Shown piece after piece: positions 48,200 through 58,612 of a stretch of 64,000 nucleotides of DNA. Each line of letters begins with the position of its first letter. Positions within the stretch are counted from its first letter, which is position 1. The notes beneath the pieces were generated by a model. It searched no databases and was not told the DNA's origin. It saw nothing but the letters and a program-made list of their open reading frames with translations. The translations under genes and the position numbers were made by a program. This DNA comes from Parvibaculum lavamentivorans DS-1 (lineage in GTDB: Bacteria; Pseudomonadota; Alphaproteobacteria; Parvibaculales; Parvibaculaceae): the NCBI RefSeq assembly GCF_000017565.1, contig NC_009719.1:2277001-2341000 (forward strand), in the 5' to 3' direction.

Positions 48200-49492
48200 A
48201 TGGCAAATGTGGCGGTAGTCGGCTCCCAGTGGGGAGACGAGGGCAAGGGCAAGATCGTGGATTGGCTGTCGGAGCGCGCCGATGTCGTGGTGCGCTTCCA
48301 GGGCGGTCACAATGCGGGCCATACGCTCGTCATCGACGGCGTCACCTACAAGCTGTCGCTGCTGCCCTCCGGCATCGTCCGCAAGGGCAAGCTGTCGATC
48401 CTCGGCAATGGCGTGGTGCTCGATCCCTGGGCCTTCGCGAAGGAAGTGGACGAGATCGCCTCCAAGGGCGTTGCCGTCACGCCGGACAATCTCAAGATCG
48501 CGGAAAACGCCGTCCTCATCCTGCCGGTTCACCGCGAGCTGGACGAGATGCGCGAAGGGGCGAATTCCGGCGTCAAGATCGGCACGACCAAGCGCGGCAT
48601 CGGCCCGGCCTATGAAGACAAGGCCGGCCGCCGCGCCATCCGCGTCATCGACCTCGCCGATCCGTCGACACTCACCATCAAGGTCGAGGGCCTGCTCGCG
48701 CATCACAATGCGCTGCGCCGGGGCAACCGCCTCGAGGAGCTGGAAGCCGGCCCCATCGTCGAGGCGCTGAAGGAAATCGCGCCGCGCGTGCTCCCCTTTG
48801 TCGCCCCCGTCTGGAACGTGCTCGACGAGGCGAAGCGCAAGGGCCAGCGCATTCTTTTCGAGGGTGCGCAGGGCACCATGCTCGACGTCGATCACGGCAC
48901 CTATCCCTTCGTCACCTCGTCGAACACCGTGGCGGGGCAGGCGGCGGGCGGCTCCGGCGTCGGTCCGGGCGCCATCGGTTTCGTGCTCGGCATCACCAAG
49001 GCCTATACGACGCGTGTCGGCGAGGGCCCGTTCCCGACCGAGCTTACCGATGAAGTCGGCCAGCGCCTCGGCGAGCGCGGCCATGAGTTCGGCACGGTCA
49101 CTGGCCGCAAGCGCCGCTGCGGCTGGTTCGACGCCGTCATGGTCCGTCAGGCGATCAAGACCGGCGGCATCACCGGCATCGCGCTCACGAAGCTCGACGT
49201 GCTGGACGGTTTCGACGAGATCAAGGTCTGCACGAGTTACGAGATCGACGGCAAGCTGGTCGATCATTTGCCCGCAGGCATGGACGCGCAGGCAAAGGTC
49301 ACGCCGATCTACGAAACGCTTGAAGGGTGGAAAGACAGCACCCAGGGCGCGCGCTCATGGGCGCAACTGCCAGCGGCGGCCGTCAAATATGTGCGCTACG
49401 TGGAAGAGCTGATCGAAGCCCCCGTTGCACTACTCTCGACCTCGCCGGAGCGTGACGACACGATCCTGATGAAGGATCCGTTCGAGGATTGA
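48200..49492 (+). CDS. purA: Adenylosuccinate synthetase
   Basis: 430 residues. [14 protein letters not shown] at the N-terminus (the GTP/IMP P-loop), [26 protein letters not shown] and [13 protein letters not shown] are diagnostic. It makes adenylosuccinate from IMP, aspartate and GTP. ATG 48200 follows TAAGG and is favoured over TTG 48191. The leader carries a strong hairpin. A convergent terminator closes it. Confidence 0.98.
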   Translation: MANVAVVGSQWGDEGKGKIVDWLSERADVVVRFQGGHNAGHTLVIDGVTYKLSLLPSGIVRKGKLSILGNGVVLDPWAFAKEVDEIASKGVAVTPDNLKIAENAVLILPVHRELDEMREGANSGVKIGTTKRGIGPAYEDKAGRRAIRVIDLADPSTLTIKVEGLLAHHNALRRGNRLEELEAGPIVEALKEIAPRVLPFVAPVWNVLDEAKRKGQRILFEGAQGTMLDVDHGTYPFVTSSNTVAGQAAGGSGVGPGAIGFVLGITKAYTTRVGEGPFPTELTDEVGQRLGERGHEFGTVTGRKRRCGWFDAVMVRQAIKTGGITGIALTKLDVLDGFDEIKVCTSYEIDGKLVDHLPAGMDAQAKVTPIYETLEGWKDSTQGARSWAQLPAAAVKYVRYVEELIEAPVALLSTSPERDDTILMKDPFED

Positions 49493-49511
49493 GGCGGTCA
49501 TCATTACAAAC

Positions 49512-49549
49512 AAAAAGGGCGCCGGGAGAAATTCCGGCGCCCTTCTTTT
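49512..49549. terminator. Bidirectional terminator, purA / MAPEG
   Basis: AAGGGCGCCGG (49515-49525) pairs with CCGGCGCCCTT (49534-49544), flanked by an A-run and a T-run. It serves purA (+) and the convergent MAPEG gene (-). Confidence 0.9.
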
Positions 49550-49565
49550 ATCCGTATACGCTCTG

Positions 49566-49967
49566 TCAGGTGTTCTGCAGCAACGCGATGAAGATCAGCG
49601 CGTAGCCGATCACGCCGCCGAGCCAGCAGATGGTGCGGATGCCCGCCACGGTCCATCCCGCCACATAGACGATGGCGTAGAGGATGCGCGCGATGATGAA
49701 AATCTGTGCGCCGAGGATGCTGAGCTCCGTGCTGACGCCGACGAGATGCGCCGGTATCGCGATCGAGGCATAGATCAGCAGGTTTTCGAGATGGTTGATG
49801 TAGGCGCGGCGTGCGCGGGCGCCCCATCCGGTCGTCGTCGCGGGGACGTCGCGGTTACCGATGCCCCAGCCCATGCCCATTGCCGAGACGTTGGCATTGG
49901 CTGAAAGCAAGATCAATATAAAGAGAAGTACGCCGCCCCAGACGAGCGACCAGAGTTCCATAGTCAT
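49566..49967 (-). CDS. MAPEG-family membrane protein, copy 1
   Basis: 133 residues with four predicted helices, the MAPEG topology (microsomal glutathione S-transferase and eicosanoid family). A conserved stretch is ARARRAYINHLENLLIYASI. Bacterial members are mostly uncharacterised. It is minus-strand and 135 bases downstream of a second MAPEG gene of different sequence, so the pair is likely an old duplication or two related functions. Confidence 0.82.
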   Translation of the reverse strand: MTMELWSLVWGGVLLFILILLSANANVSAMGMGWGIGNRDVPATTTGWGARARRAYINHLENLLIYASIAIPAHLVGVSTELSILGAQIFIIARILYAIVYVAGWTVAGIRTICWLGGVIGYALIFIALLQNT

Positions 49968-50102
49968 GGGATGTTCCCTCCCGGTTGTTTGCCACCGGGA
50001 AAGAGATTAGGCCCGATTCGGGCCTCCGCGCATCCGGAACTTCATCCGTGGACGGAAACGAATCAATCCTCACTCACGCCCCTGCCATTCCTTCGGGCGG
50101 GG

Positions 50103-50519
50103 TTATTCCGTCAGCACGGTCAGCAGCGCCTTGTCGAACAGCGGTACCATGCAAAGCACGATGCCGATGGTCGCGATCTGCCAGATGAAGGTTCTGATCC
50201 AGGGCAGGCCGACTGCATAGGCCGGTACATAGGCAAGCCGCCCCCAGAAATAGACCTGCGCGCCGATCTCGCTCCATTGGTTCGAGCGTTCGGTGGCATA
50301 GACGGCAAGGATAACCGCCGCGAAGATCGGAAAAGTTTCGAAGAAGTTGCGGAGCGCGCGCTCCATGCGCCCGGCAAGGCCGGCTGCAGGCCGATGCTCG
50401 TCCCGCGCGCCCACGGTATAGGAATTCCCTTCCTGCGCCTTGTAGGCAAAGCTCTGCGCGCCCACCTGCACGAGCCCCAGCACGGCGGCCCAGAACAGCA
50501 TCGCGATTTCGACGGTCAT
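50103..50519 (-). CDS. MAPEG-family membrane protein, copy 2
   Basis: 138 residues with four helices. The family signature is LAGRMERALRNFFETFPIFAAVILAV, together with the trailing AYVPAYAVGLPWIRTFIW segment. It differs from copy 1 at most positions. It starts 24 bases after the nitronate monooxygenase stop and is probably co-transcribed with it. Substrate unknown. Confidence 0.82.
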   Translation of the reverse strand: MTVEIAMLFWAAVLGLVQVGAQSFAYKAQEGNSYTVGARDEHRPAAGLAGRMERALRNFFETFPIFAAVILAVYATERSNQWSEIGAQVYFWGRLAYVPAYAVGLPWIRTFIWQIATIGIVLCMVPLFDKALLTVLTE

Positions 50520-50543
50520 CGGCGTTCCCCCAATTGCTTTGTC

Positions 50544-51608
50544 CTACCGTCCCATCAATCTATACGCCTCTTTCATCAGCCGCACGGTCTTCTCCGCTGC
50601 CGGCTCCGCCTTCGACAGCCGCGCTGCCTGCCCGGACCAGAGTTGCATCAGTTCCGCGCGGTTCGCCTTTGCGCTCGCGGTCGTCAGTTGCGCGACCATC
50701 GGCCGCTGCGCCGGGAAGGGCGCGGCGTCGCGCTCATGCGCATGCATGTCTTCCGTCAGCCGGTTGCGGATGGCGCGGGCCGGGCGGCCGGAGAATATTT
50801 TCGTCACCACGGTCGAATGGTCGGATGCTTCGGAAAGCGCCTTCCTATGCACGGGATGCACATTCGCTTCCGGGCAGGCGAGATAGGCCGTGCCGAGCTG
50901 CACGCCGGCCGCGCCCAGCATGAAGGCCGCCGCGATCCCCCGCGCGTCGCCGATGCCGCCTGCCGCGATCACCGGCACATTCACCGCGTCCACGACCTGC
51001 GGCACCAGCGCCATGGTGCCCACCGTTCCGAGATCGACATGATCGAGAAACGTGCCGCGATGTCCGCCCGCCTCGTGGCCCTGAGCGATGATGGCGTCGG
51101 CGCCGCCGCTTTCGAGCGCGCGCGCTTCCGCCGCCGTCGTCGCGCTGCCGAGCACGGCCATGCCCGCCTCCTTCAGCCGCTCCACGATCTCCCGCGCGGG
51201 CAAGCCGAAATGGAAGCTCGCCACGCGTGGCCGAAGCTCCAGCAGCAGTTCCAGCATCTCCTCGTTGAAAGCGGGCGCCGGCACGGAAGGCGCGGGCACA
51301 TCGCCGAGGCCAAGCTCCGCATAGAAAGGCGCCAGCGCCTGCTGCATGGGCCCCGCGTCATAGCCATCGAGCTTCGGCTCGTCATGGACGAAAAAATTGA
51401 GGTTGAAGCTCTGATTGGTGAGCTGGCGCAGCGCCGCCGTCTCCTGGCGCACCTGTTCGAGCTTCATCATCGCGGTGCCGAGCGCGCCGAGCCCGCCCGC
51501 ATTCGACACGGAGGCCGCCAGTTCCGGTGTCGAGGCGCCCGCCATGGGCGCCAGCAGGATCGGCAGGTCGATACCCAGAAGCCCGGTCAGCGCAGCGATC
51601 TTGTCCAT
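50544..51608 (-). CDS. Nitronate monooxygenase family flavoprotein
   Basis: 354-residue TIM barrel binding FMN. LLAPMAGASTPELAASVSNAG near the start, GADAIIAQGHEAGGHRGTFL with the catalytic histidine region, and PVIAAGGIGDARGIAAAFMLGAAGVQLGTAYL near the phosphate-binding end are hallmarks. It oxidises propionate-3-nitronate or related nitronates. Whether this is the nitronate enzyme or a related enoyl-reductase-like member is not settled by sequence alone. Confidence 0.88.
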   Translation of the reverse strand: MDKIAALTGLLGIDLPILLAPMAGASTPELAASVSNAGGLGALGTAMMKLEQVRQETAALRQLTNQSFNLNFFVHDEPKLDGYDAGPMQQALAPFYAELGLGDVPAPSVPAPAFNEEMLELLLELRPRVASFHFGLPAREIVERLKEAGMAVLGSATTAAEARALESGGADAIIAQGHEAGGHRGTFLDHVDLGTVGTMALVPQVVDAVNVPVIAAGGIGDARGIAAAFMLGAAGVQLGTAYLACPEANVHPVHRKALSEASDHSTVVTKIFSGRPARAIRNRLTEDMHAHERDAAPFPAQRPMVAQLTTASAKANRAELMQLWSGQAARLSKAEPAAEKTVRLMKEAYRLMGR

Positions 51609-51677
51609 GTCGTCTCTCCCTGATTTGGCCCCGCTAACCCTTTACCTCAAACGCGCGAGGAGTCACACTCGCTCCAT

Positions 51678-51773
51678 TCCGAGGGGGGCCGGCTGCAGCC
51701 GGCTGAGATGGTCCTGACGCGGGCCCACCACCCTTAGAACCTGATCCGGGTCATGCCGGCGAAGGGACGGGAA
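51678..51773 (+). ncRNA. TPP riboswitch
   Basis: The classic THI-box is present: GAGGGGGGCC (51681-51690), GGCTGAGATGGTC (51701-51713) and ACCCTTAGAACCTGATCCGG (51730-51749), then GAAGGGACGGG (51761-51771). It heads the unknown membrane-protein gene and thiC. Just after it, CCTTTCTCCG (about 51799) can pair with the GGGGAGGGAG ribosome binding site of the next gene, suggesting translational control. Confidence 0.96.
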
Positions 51774-51837
51774 GCTTGTCGTCATTTCACATCCCGCCCT
51801 TTCTCCGTCGCGATCCGCCATTCACGGGGAGGGAGCG

Positions 51838-52212
51838 ATGATTTTCTGGCGCTGGATTGCGGGGCTCCTCGGTGCCTCGCTGATGATCGGCGAGACGATC
51901 CGAAGCTGGGGCATGGGCCGGCCCTTCCTGTTCGTCGCCGACGATTTCTTCATCGGCATTCCGCTCGTCGTCACCGCCGTCCTGATGGCGCGGGACACGG
52001 TGGCGCGCCGCGCCGCCTTCGCGGGCGCCTGGGGCGCCACCGCCGGCATGCTTTATCCGAGCTTCTTCGGCAAGCTCGTCGAGCCGACGGAGGCTGCCGC
52101 CGCCGCGACCAACATCCCCTTCGATTTTCTGACAACGATCATCGGCATCGCCTTCGCGACGGCGCTTGCCGGCCTCGTCGCCGCCGTCGCGCTCAAAGGC
52201 GCCAAGGAGTAA
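51838..52212 (+). CDS. Unknown membrane protein in the TPP operon
   Basis: 124 residues with four predicted hydrophobic segments (about 5-20, 32-48, 58-75 and 98-119) and an acidic turn KLVEPTEAAAAATN. No recognised family. It has a strong ribosome binding site (GGGGAGGGAG) and sits between a TPP riboswitch and thiC, three bases before thiC, so it is very likely in the thiamine regulon. A role in uptake or handling of thiamine or its precursors is a guess from context. Confidence 0.8.
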   Translation: MIFWRWIAGLLGASLMIGETIRSWGMGRPFLFVADDFFIGIPLVVTAVLMARDTVARRAAFAGAWGATAGMLYPSFFGKLVEPTEAAAAATNIPFDFLTTIIGIAFATALAGLVAAVALKGAKE

Positions 52213-54087
<1,875 letters not shown>

Positions 54088-54110
54088 GGCGTTTTCCCCT
54101 CTCTTCTCTG

Positions 54111-54153
54111 TCATTGCCGGGCCCTCCTTAATAATCAAGGAGGCCGGCAATCC
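54111..54153. repeat. REP-like palindrome 1
   Basis: ATTGCCGG (54113-54120) with CCGGCAAT (54144-54151), enclosing CTCCTT/AAGGAG. First of three palindromes after thiC in the 328-base gap before the VOC gene. The outer sequence resembles alphaproteobacterial dispersed repeats starting GTCATTGCCGG. Confidence 0.6.
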
Positions 54154-54227
54154 AGAAGCCGCGTTAGCGGCGTCAAGAAAGACTCTTCCTGTCTCTGCAA
54201 ACGACGCCAACACTCCCGTCCCTCACC

Positions 54228-54258
54228 CTGGACCCCCGGGTCAAGCCCGGGGGTGACG
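54228..54258. repeat. REP-like palindrome 2
   Basis: ACCCCCGGG (54232-54240), loop TCAAG and CCCGGGGGT (54246-54254), in a CTGG...GTGACG frame common in alphaproteobacterial intergenic repeats. Confidence 0.65.
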
Positions 54259-54290
54259 GGGTTGTTGTTATGCCCGCAAAAAAAACAGAT

Positions 54291-54350
54291 GTCACCCCGG
54301 CGCCTGTCCCGGCGAAAGCCGGGAACCGCCGGGGCCCATGGGCGGATGAC
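54291..54350. repeat. REP-like palindrome 3
   Basis: Nested stems: CCCCGGCG (54295-54302) with CGCCGGGG (54327-54334), enclosing TCCCGGC-GAAA-GCCGGGA (54307-54324). Ends in GATGAC mirroring GTCACC. Beyond the three palindromes this gap holds nothing else recognised. Confidence 0.65.
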
Positions 54351-54415
54351 AAAACCTTCATAGCCAAAAACAGATCGTCTAAACTCTCCGCACCCGCCAC
54401 AAACCGCAGCCTCCC

Positions 54416-54790
54416 ATGACCGATCCCGCACGCGCCATTCCCGTCCTCGCCTCGCTCGATCTCGCGCAGTCGAAACTCTTCTACGAAGAGAAACTCGGCT
54501 TCAAAGTTGAACTCTTCGGCGACTACATGATCGCGCGCCGCGACGAGATGGAAATCCATTTCTGGCTCGCCAATGACCGCATCTATCCCGAAGGCACCTC
54601 CTGCTACATAAGGGGCGGGCAGGTGCCCGCGCTCTACGAGGAATATGCGCGGAAGGGCATCGGCAAGGCCCCGATAGACGGCGAGCGCATTTCGGATTTC
54701 GCCGTGCGTCCCTGGGGCATGAAGGAATTCTATGTCTGGGATCCGCATGGCAATCTGCTGAAATTCGGCATGTCAGCAGACGAAGCGTAA
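54416..54790 (+). CDS. VOC-superfamily (bleomycin-resistance-like) protein
   Basis: 124 residues with the babbab half-domain of glyoxalase/BRP-type proteins. Key positions: LDLAQSKLFYEEKLGFKVE, EIHFWLAND, and the C-terminal EFYVWDPHGNLLKFG. It lacks a full set of glyoxalase metal ligands and is closer to the BRP type, which binds rather than hydrolyses its ligand. Its stop overlaps the next gene's ATG (TAATG), so the two are coupled. Confidence 0.8.
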   Translation: MTDPARAIPVLASLDLAQSKLFYEEKLGFKVELFGDYMIARRDEMEIHFWLANDRIYPEGTSCYIRGGQVPALYEEYARKGIGKAPIDGERISDFAVRPWGMKEFYVWDPHGNLLKFGMSADEA

Positions 54791-55320
54791 TGGCTTTCCG
54801 GCGAAACACGCGCGGCGAGAAGTTGCCGGATGTTCTCGTGCCCGGCCTCGATGTCGTCTTTGTCGGCACGGCGCCGTCGCGCCGTTCCGCCGCCCTCGGC
54901 GCCTATTACGCCCATCCCGGCAACCGGTTCTGGCCGGCACTTTTTGAGACCGGCATCACGCCGCGCCTCTACCAGCCGCATGAATATGCCGAACTCATCC
55001 ATCTCGGCATCGGCTTCACCGACATGGCGAAGCGCGCCTCCGGCATGGATCACGAGATCGACCCGGCACTGTTCGAGGTCGAGCGTTTTGAAAAGGAAAT
55101 CCTGCGCTGCCGCCCGCGCGCCGTCGCCTTCACTTCGAAGAAGGCCGCGAGCGTATGGATGGGCGTGCCGACAGGCCGCCTTCTCCACGGCCACCAGCCG
55201 CGCCGCCCCGGCTTCCCGGAAGTCTTCGTGCTCTCGTCCCCCTCCGGCGCCGCGCGGCGAAGCTGGAGCATCGAGCCGTGGGCAGGGCTTGCCCGGTTTC
55301 TCGGAAGAGCGAAGAGTTAG
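54790..55320 (+). CDS. Mug/TDG-like mismatch DNA glycosylase
   Basis: 176 residues of the uracil-DNA glycosylase superfamily. Motif 1 is VVFVGTAPSRRSA (residues 22-34) where E. coli Mug and TDG have GINPG, followed by AHPGNRFW (41-48), which is conserved. Motif 2 region is LSSPSGAARRSW. The catalytic asparagine of Mug falls on alanine here, so the chemistry or specificity may differ. It starts at the VOC stop. The role is removal of deaminated or mispaired bases. Confidence 0.78.
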   Translation: MAFRRNTRGEKLPDVLVPGLDVVFVGTAPSRRSAALGAYYAHPGNRFWPALFETGITPRLYQPHEYAELIHLGIGFTDMAKRASGMDHEIDPALFEVERFEKEILRCRPRAVAFTSKKAASVWMGVPTGRLLHGHQPRRPGFPEVFVLSSPSGAARRSWSIEPWAGLARFLGRAKS

Positions 55321-55338
55321 AAGACGTCACGCCAACTT

Positions 55339-55445
55339 CGTCATTGCGAGGAGCGCCGCAGGCGCGACGAAGCAATCCAGGGGCGGCAGCTCATGCGTTG
55401 CGGCCCTGGATTGCTTCGCTCCCTTACGGTCGCTCGCAATGACGG
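55339..55445. repeat. Long palindromic intergenic repeat
   Basis: About 107 bases with inverted ends CGTCATTGCGAG (55339-55350) and CTCGCAATGACG (55434-55445) and an inner pair GAAGCAATCCAGGG / CCCTGGATTGCTTC. This is the well-known alphaproteobacterial dispersed repeat type (GTCATTGCGAG...). It separates the glycosylase from the convergent amidohydrolase gene and may act as a terminator. Confidence 0.8.
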
Positions 55446-55460
55446 ATTTATTTTTGGGGC

Positions 55461-57206
55461 TTAAGCCGCCGCGCTCTCCGCGCGCGCCTTCCCCTGCACC
55501 CCGCGAATGAGCCGCCCCGGCAGTTCCCCCGTCGGCTCGTCATTCTCCGCCACGATGACACCGGAAAGCACCGTCGCGCGGTAGCCCTTCGCGCCCTGCC
55601 AGAGGCGTCGGCCGCCCGCCGGCAGGTCGAAGCGCATTTCGGGATGGGTGAAGGAAAGGTTCTCGAAGTCGATCACGTTCAGATCGGCCTTCATGCCGGG
55701 CGCAAGCACGCCCCGGTCGTAAAGCCCGTATTGTTCCGCCGTGTCCTTCGTCTGGATGCGGATGATCTCCTCGATGGGCAGCTTCGGCCCCCTTGTCCGG
55801 TCCCGCGCCCAATGCGTCAGCATGAAGGTCGGCGTGCCGCCGTCGCAGATCGCGCCGACATGGGCGCCGCCATCGGCAAGGCTGAGGCCGGTCTGCGGGT
55901 GGCGCAGCGTTTCCTCGATCGCCGTGTAGTCGTTGGTCGAATAGCCGAACAGCGGAAAATAAAGCATCGCCTGCCCGTCATTCATCATCATCGCGTCATA
56001 GGCGAGTTCGGTGGGCGTCTTGCCCTCGCGCCTTGCCACGGCGGCCACGCTGTCATCCGGCGAAGGCTCGTAATTCTCGCGCGCGCCCATCGGATACATC
56101 TTGTGAAATGACGTCGTGATGAAAGTGCCGAAAGCGCCGAGCTTGTCGACATTCTTCCCGCCGGTGATTTCTGCGCGCACCTTCGGGTCCTTCAGCTTCT
56201 CGATTCGCTCCGCGAAAGGCATCTGCGCGTAAGGCCGGTATTCCGGGAAGCCGATAAAGGGATGCACGGAGGTCTGCCAGCCCATCAGCAGGCCGACCGG
56301 CCGTCCCGAATGCTGGCCGCGAATATTGGTCACGCCTTCGGCGCGCGCCCGGTCGAGATGCGCCAGCATCTTTTTATAAAGGTCCGGCGCCTCATCGATC
56401 TGCTGCACCTGGAAGGTGACCATGCGGCCGGTCTCCTTCGCCATTTTCAACATCCAGTCGAATTCCTGTTCCATCTCGCGATGCGTCGCCGCGATCTGGA
56501 AAACGCCGGACCCGTGTTCCTTCAGCGCATCGGCGATGCCGAAAAGCTCGTCATTCGCCGCCAGTGTGCCGGGCACCGGGTCGCCCTTCAGCGTGTTGTG
56601 GAGGTCGGTCCGCGAGGTCGAGAAGCCGAGCGCGCCCGCCTTCATCGCCTCATAGGTGAGGTCGCGCATTTGTCTGATGTCGTCCGCCGTCGCCGGTTCA
56701 TTGTCGATGCCGCGCGCGCCCATCACATAGACGCGCAGCGCGCAATGCGGCATCTGCGTGCCGATATCGGCGGCATAGCGGCGCTTGTCCAGCGCATCGA
56801 GAAATTCCGGGAAGCTTTCCCATTCCCATTTGATGCCCTCGTGCATCGCCGCGCCCGGAATGTCCTCCACCGCTTCCATGAGGTCGATGAGTTCGCTCCG
56901 CGCCTCCGGCTTCACCGGCGCGAAACCGACGCCGCAATTCCCCATGACGACGGTCGTCACGCCATGCTGCGAGGACGGCGTGAGCCAGGGGTCCCATGTC
57001 GCCTGCGCATCGTAATGGGTGTGGATGTCGACGAAGCCCGGCGTGACGAGCAGCCCCTGCGCATCGATCTCGCGGCGGCCCGTGCCTTCCACCTTGCCCA
57101 CCGCCGAAATCTTGCCGCCATCAATGGCCACATCGCCGGTAAAAGGCTTCGCGCCCGTCCCGTCGACAATGGTGCCGCCCCGGATCACGAGATCATGCTC
57201 GGCCAT
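55461..57206 (-). CDS. N-acyl-D-amino-acid deacylase (D-aminoacylase-type amidohydrolase)
   Basis: 581 residues of the amidohydrolase superfamily: small beta-domain (LVIRGGTIVDGTGAKPFTGDV), metal motif DIHTHYDAQATWDP, then a TIM barrel with QHSGRPVG, GGAHVGAICDGG and a long C-terminal part. The length and HTHYDAQ fit D-aminoacylases. Substrate (N-acyl-D-aspartate, -glutamate or others) is not determinable. ATG 57206 starts right before MAEHDLVIRGG; an upstream in-frame ATG at 57272 adds 22 residues. Confidence 0.87.
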   Translation of the reverse strand: MAEHDLVIRGGTIVDGTGAKPFTGDVAIDGGKISAVGKVEGTGRREIDAQGLLVTPGFVDIHTHYDAQATWDPWLTPSSQHGVTTVVMGNCGVGFAPVKPEARSELIDLMEAVEDIPGAAMHEGIKWEWESFPEFLDALDKRRYAADIGTQMPHCALRVYVMGARGIDNEPATADDIRQMRDLTYEAMKAGALGFSTSRTDLHNTLKGDPVPGTLAANDELFGIADALKEHGSGVFQIAATHREMEQEFDWMLKMAKETGRMVTFQVQQIDEAPDLYKKMLAHLDRARAEGVTNIRGQHSGRPVGLLMGWQTSVHPFIGFPEYRPYAQMPFAERIEKLKDPKVRAEITGGKNVDKLGAFGTFITTSFHKMYPMGARENYEPSPDDSVAAVARREGKTPTELAYDAMMMNDGQAMLYFPLFGYSTNDYTAIEETLRHPQTGLSLADGGAHVGAICDGGTPTFMLTHWARDRTRGPKLPIEEIIRIQTKDTAEQYGLYDRGVLAPGMKADLNVIDFENLSFTHPEMRFDLPAGGRRLWQGAKGYRATVLSGVIVAENDEPTGELPGRLIRGVQGKARAESAAA

Positions 57207-57364
57207 GATGCCAATTCTCCCTGAATTTCCTGTTCTTTCGGGCAGTTTGCCCGGCGTGCGAGCCAAGGGCAAGGCGGGCGGAAAGGCTGGACAAATCTCC
57301 GTTCATACCGCCTTAACGTTGCTTTCGTGTCATGCTGCTTCCGCTGCACTTCGGGAGCTGAAAA

Positions 57365-58537
57365 ATGGAGACTGCCACGCTGAGGGACCGGCTTCTATGG
57401 GCGGTGTTTTTTCTCTGTGTCGTGGCGCTGTTCGGTCTAGGGCGAGTGGAGCTTGCGCAGATTGAAGCGCAGTCGGTGGTACGGGTCACCCTTGGCCTTC
57501 CGCAGACTTTCTTTGTTTTTCTTCTGATTCTGTGGCTGGCGTTGTTGCTCCTTTCGGGAGCCGCCAGAGAGGACGAGGATGTGCAATGGGGCTCCGTGGT
57601 CCTTTTTGGTGTCGTAGGCGCCGCGCTGAGTATCATTCCGGGTTTCTATCTGGTGTTTATCGCAGGCGAGGGCGGGCCCTTCTGGTTCGTCCCTATAGCC
57701 TTTCTGCTGATCGGGCTCCCAGCCGCGCTCGCGCAATTTTGGCTTCACCCTGAATTTCACGGCCACCGCTATAAGATCGCTTTGGTGCATCTGGCTACTC
57801 CGATGCTCTACTACCTGCTTGCCTTAGTCGAACCGAAAAGCGCTTTTCTCACGTCTTCGCCTCTTGGGGCGTTTGCTTTGTCCCTTGCCGTTGTCCCCTA
57901 TGCCGCCATGCTTTTCGTTGGAGCGACGAAGCGCCTTCTTCCTTCGGCAGGAAGGGTCGCATTGCTGGGCGCCGTTCTCGTCTGGCTGCCCTTCTCAATC
58001 GCGCTGATGCCACATCACGGCCCGTTGAAAAGTATCGTCTGGCCGGTCGTTGCTATCGTCGAACACGCGACACCGGCAGAGAAACAAGCTGCCCTCGAGA
58101 GTTTGCAGGGAAGGCTCCTTGCCGGCGATATGGTGTGTGTCGGCGATGGTTATTATCGCTTCCGCGGCGTTACCTATGCCAACGTTCATCCGGTTCTGAC
58201 AACGCGGTTGGCCGAATGCGTGCGTACGGCGAACATTGCTCTTCTGGCTCGGGAGCTTGGGTTTCGTACCGCACCGCCTGGCGCCAAGGTTTCCCTACAT
58301 CTGTCCGGCGTCCCTGCCCGCAGAGACACATGCCTCAAACAGCCTGAGCGTTCGATCTGCGACAGGCGTTTTCATCTCCATGATATTTCCGGCAGCTTCG
58401 AGATCGTTCGCTCCAGCGACAGTCTGGCGGAGAGGGCCTTTGCCTCGGATGCCGAAGTGAAGGCAGCCATTGAAGCGTGGCTTGAACGATCCCGTGTTTC
58501 TGAACGCACCGTCCCGAGCGGATTGGCCAAACGCTGA
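57365..58537 (+). CDS. Unknown multi-pass membrane protein
   Basis: 390 residues, no recognised family. About seven hydrophobic segments in the first 220 residues (for example LLWAVFFLCVVALFGLG, FFVFLLILWLALLLLSG, VVLFGVVGAALSIIPGFYLV), then a soluble C-terminal domain of about 170 residues with several cysteines (MVCVGDGYYRFRG, LAECVRTA, RDTCLKQPERSICD). The codon use is less GC-biased than in the neighbours, which may suggest transfer. Placed alone between divergent or distant genes. Confidence 0.7.
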   Translation: METATLRDRLLWAVFFLCVVALFGLGRVELAQIEAQSVVRVTLGLPQTFFVFLLILWLALLLLSGAAREDEDVQWGSVVLFGVVGAALSIIPGFYLVFIAGEGGPFWFVPIAFLLIGLPAALAQFWLHPEFHGHRYKIALVHLATPMLYYLLALVEPKSAFLTSSPLGAFALSLAVVPYAAMLFVGATKRLLPSAGRVALLGAVLVWLPFSIALMPHHGPLKSIVWPVVAIVEHATPAEKQAALESLQGRLLAGDMVCVGDGYYRFRGVTYANVHPVLTTRLAECVRTANIALLARELGFRTAPPGAKVSLHLSGVPARRDTCLKQPERSICDRRFHLHDISGSFEIVRSSDSLAERAFASDAEVKAAIEAWLERSRVSERTVPSGLAKR

Positions 58538-58612
58538 TGGAGCCATCCTCGGTTCCAGGCGTTATGTGAAGGGAACCGCGCGGGGCAGCGCGGGAGTTAC
58601 TTGGGGGAATGG

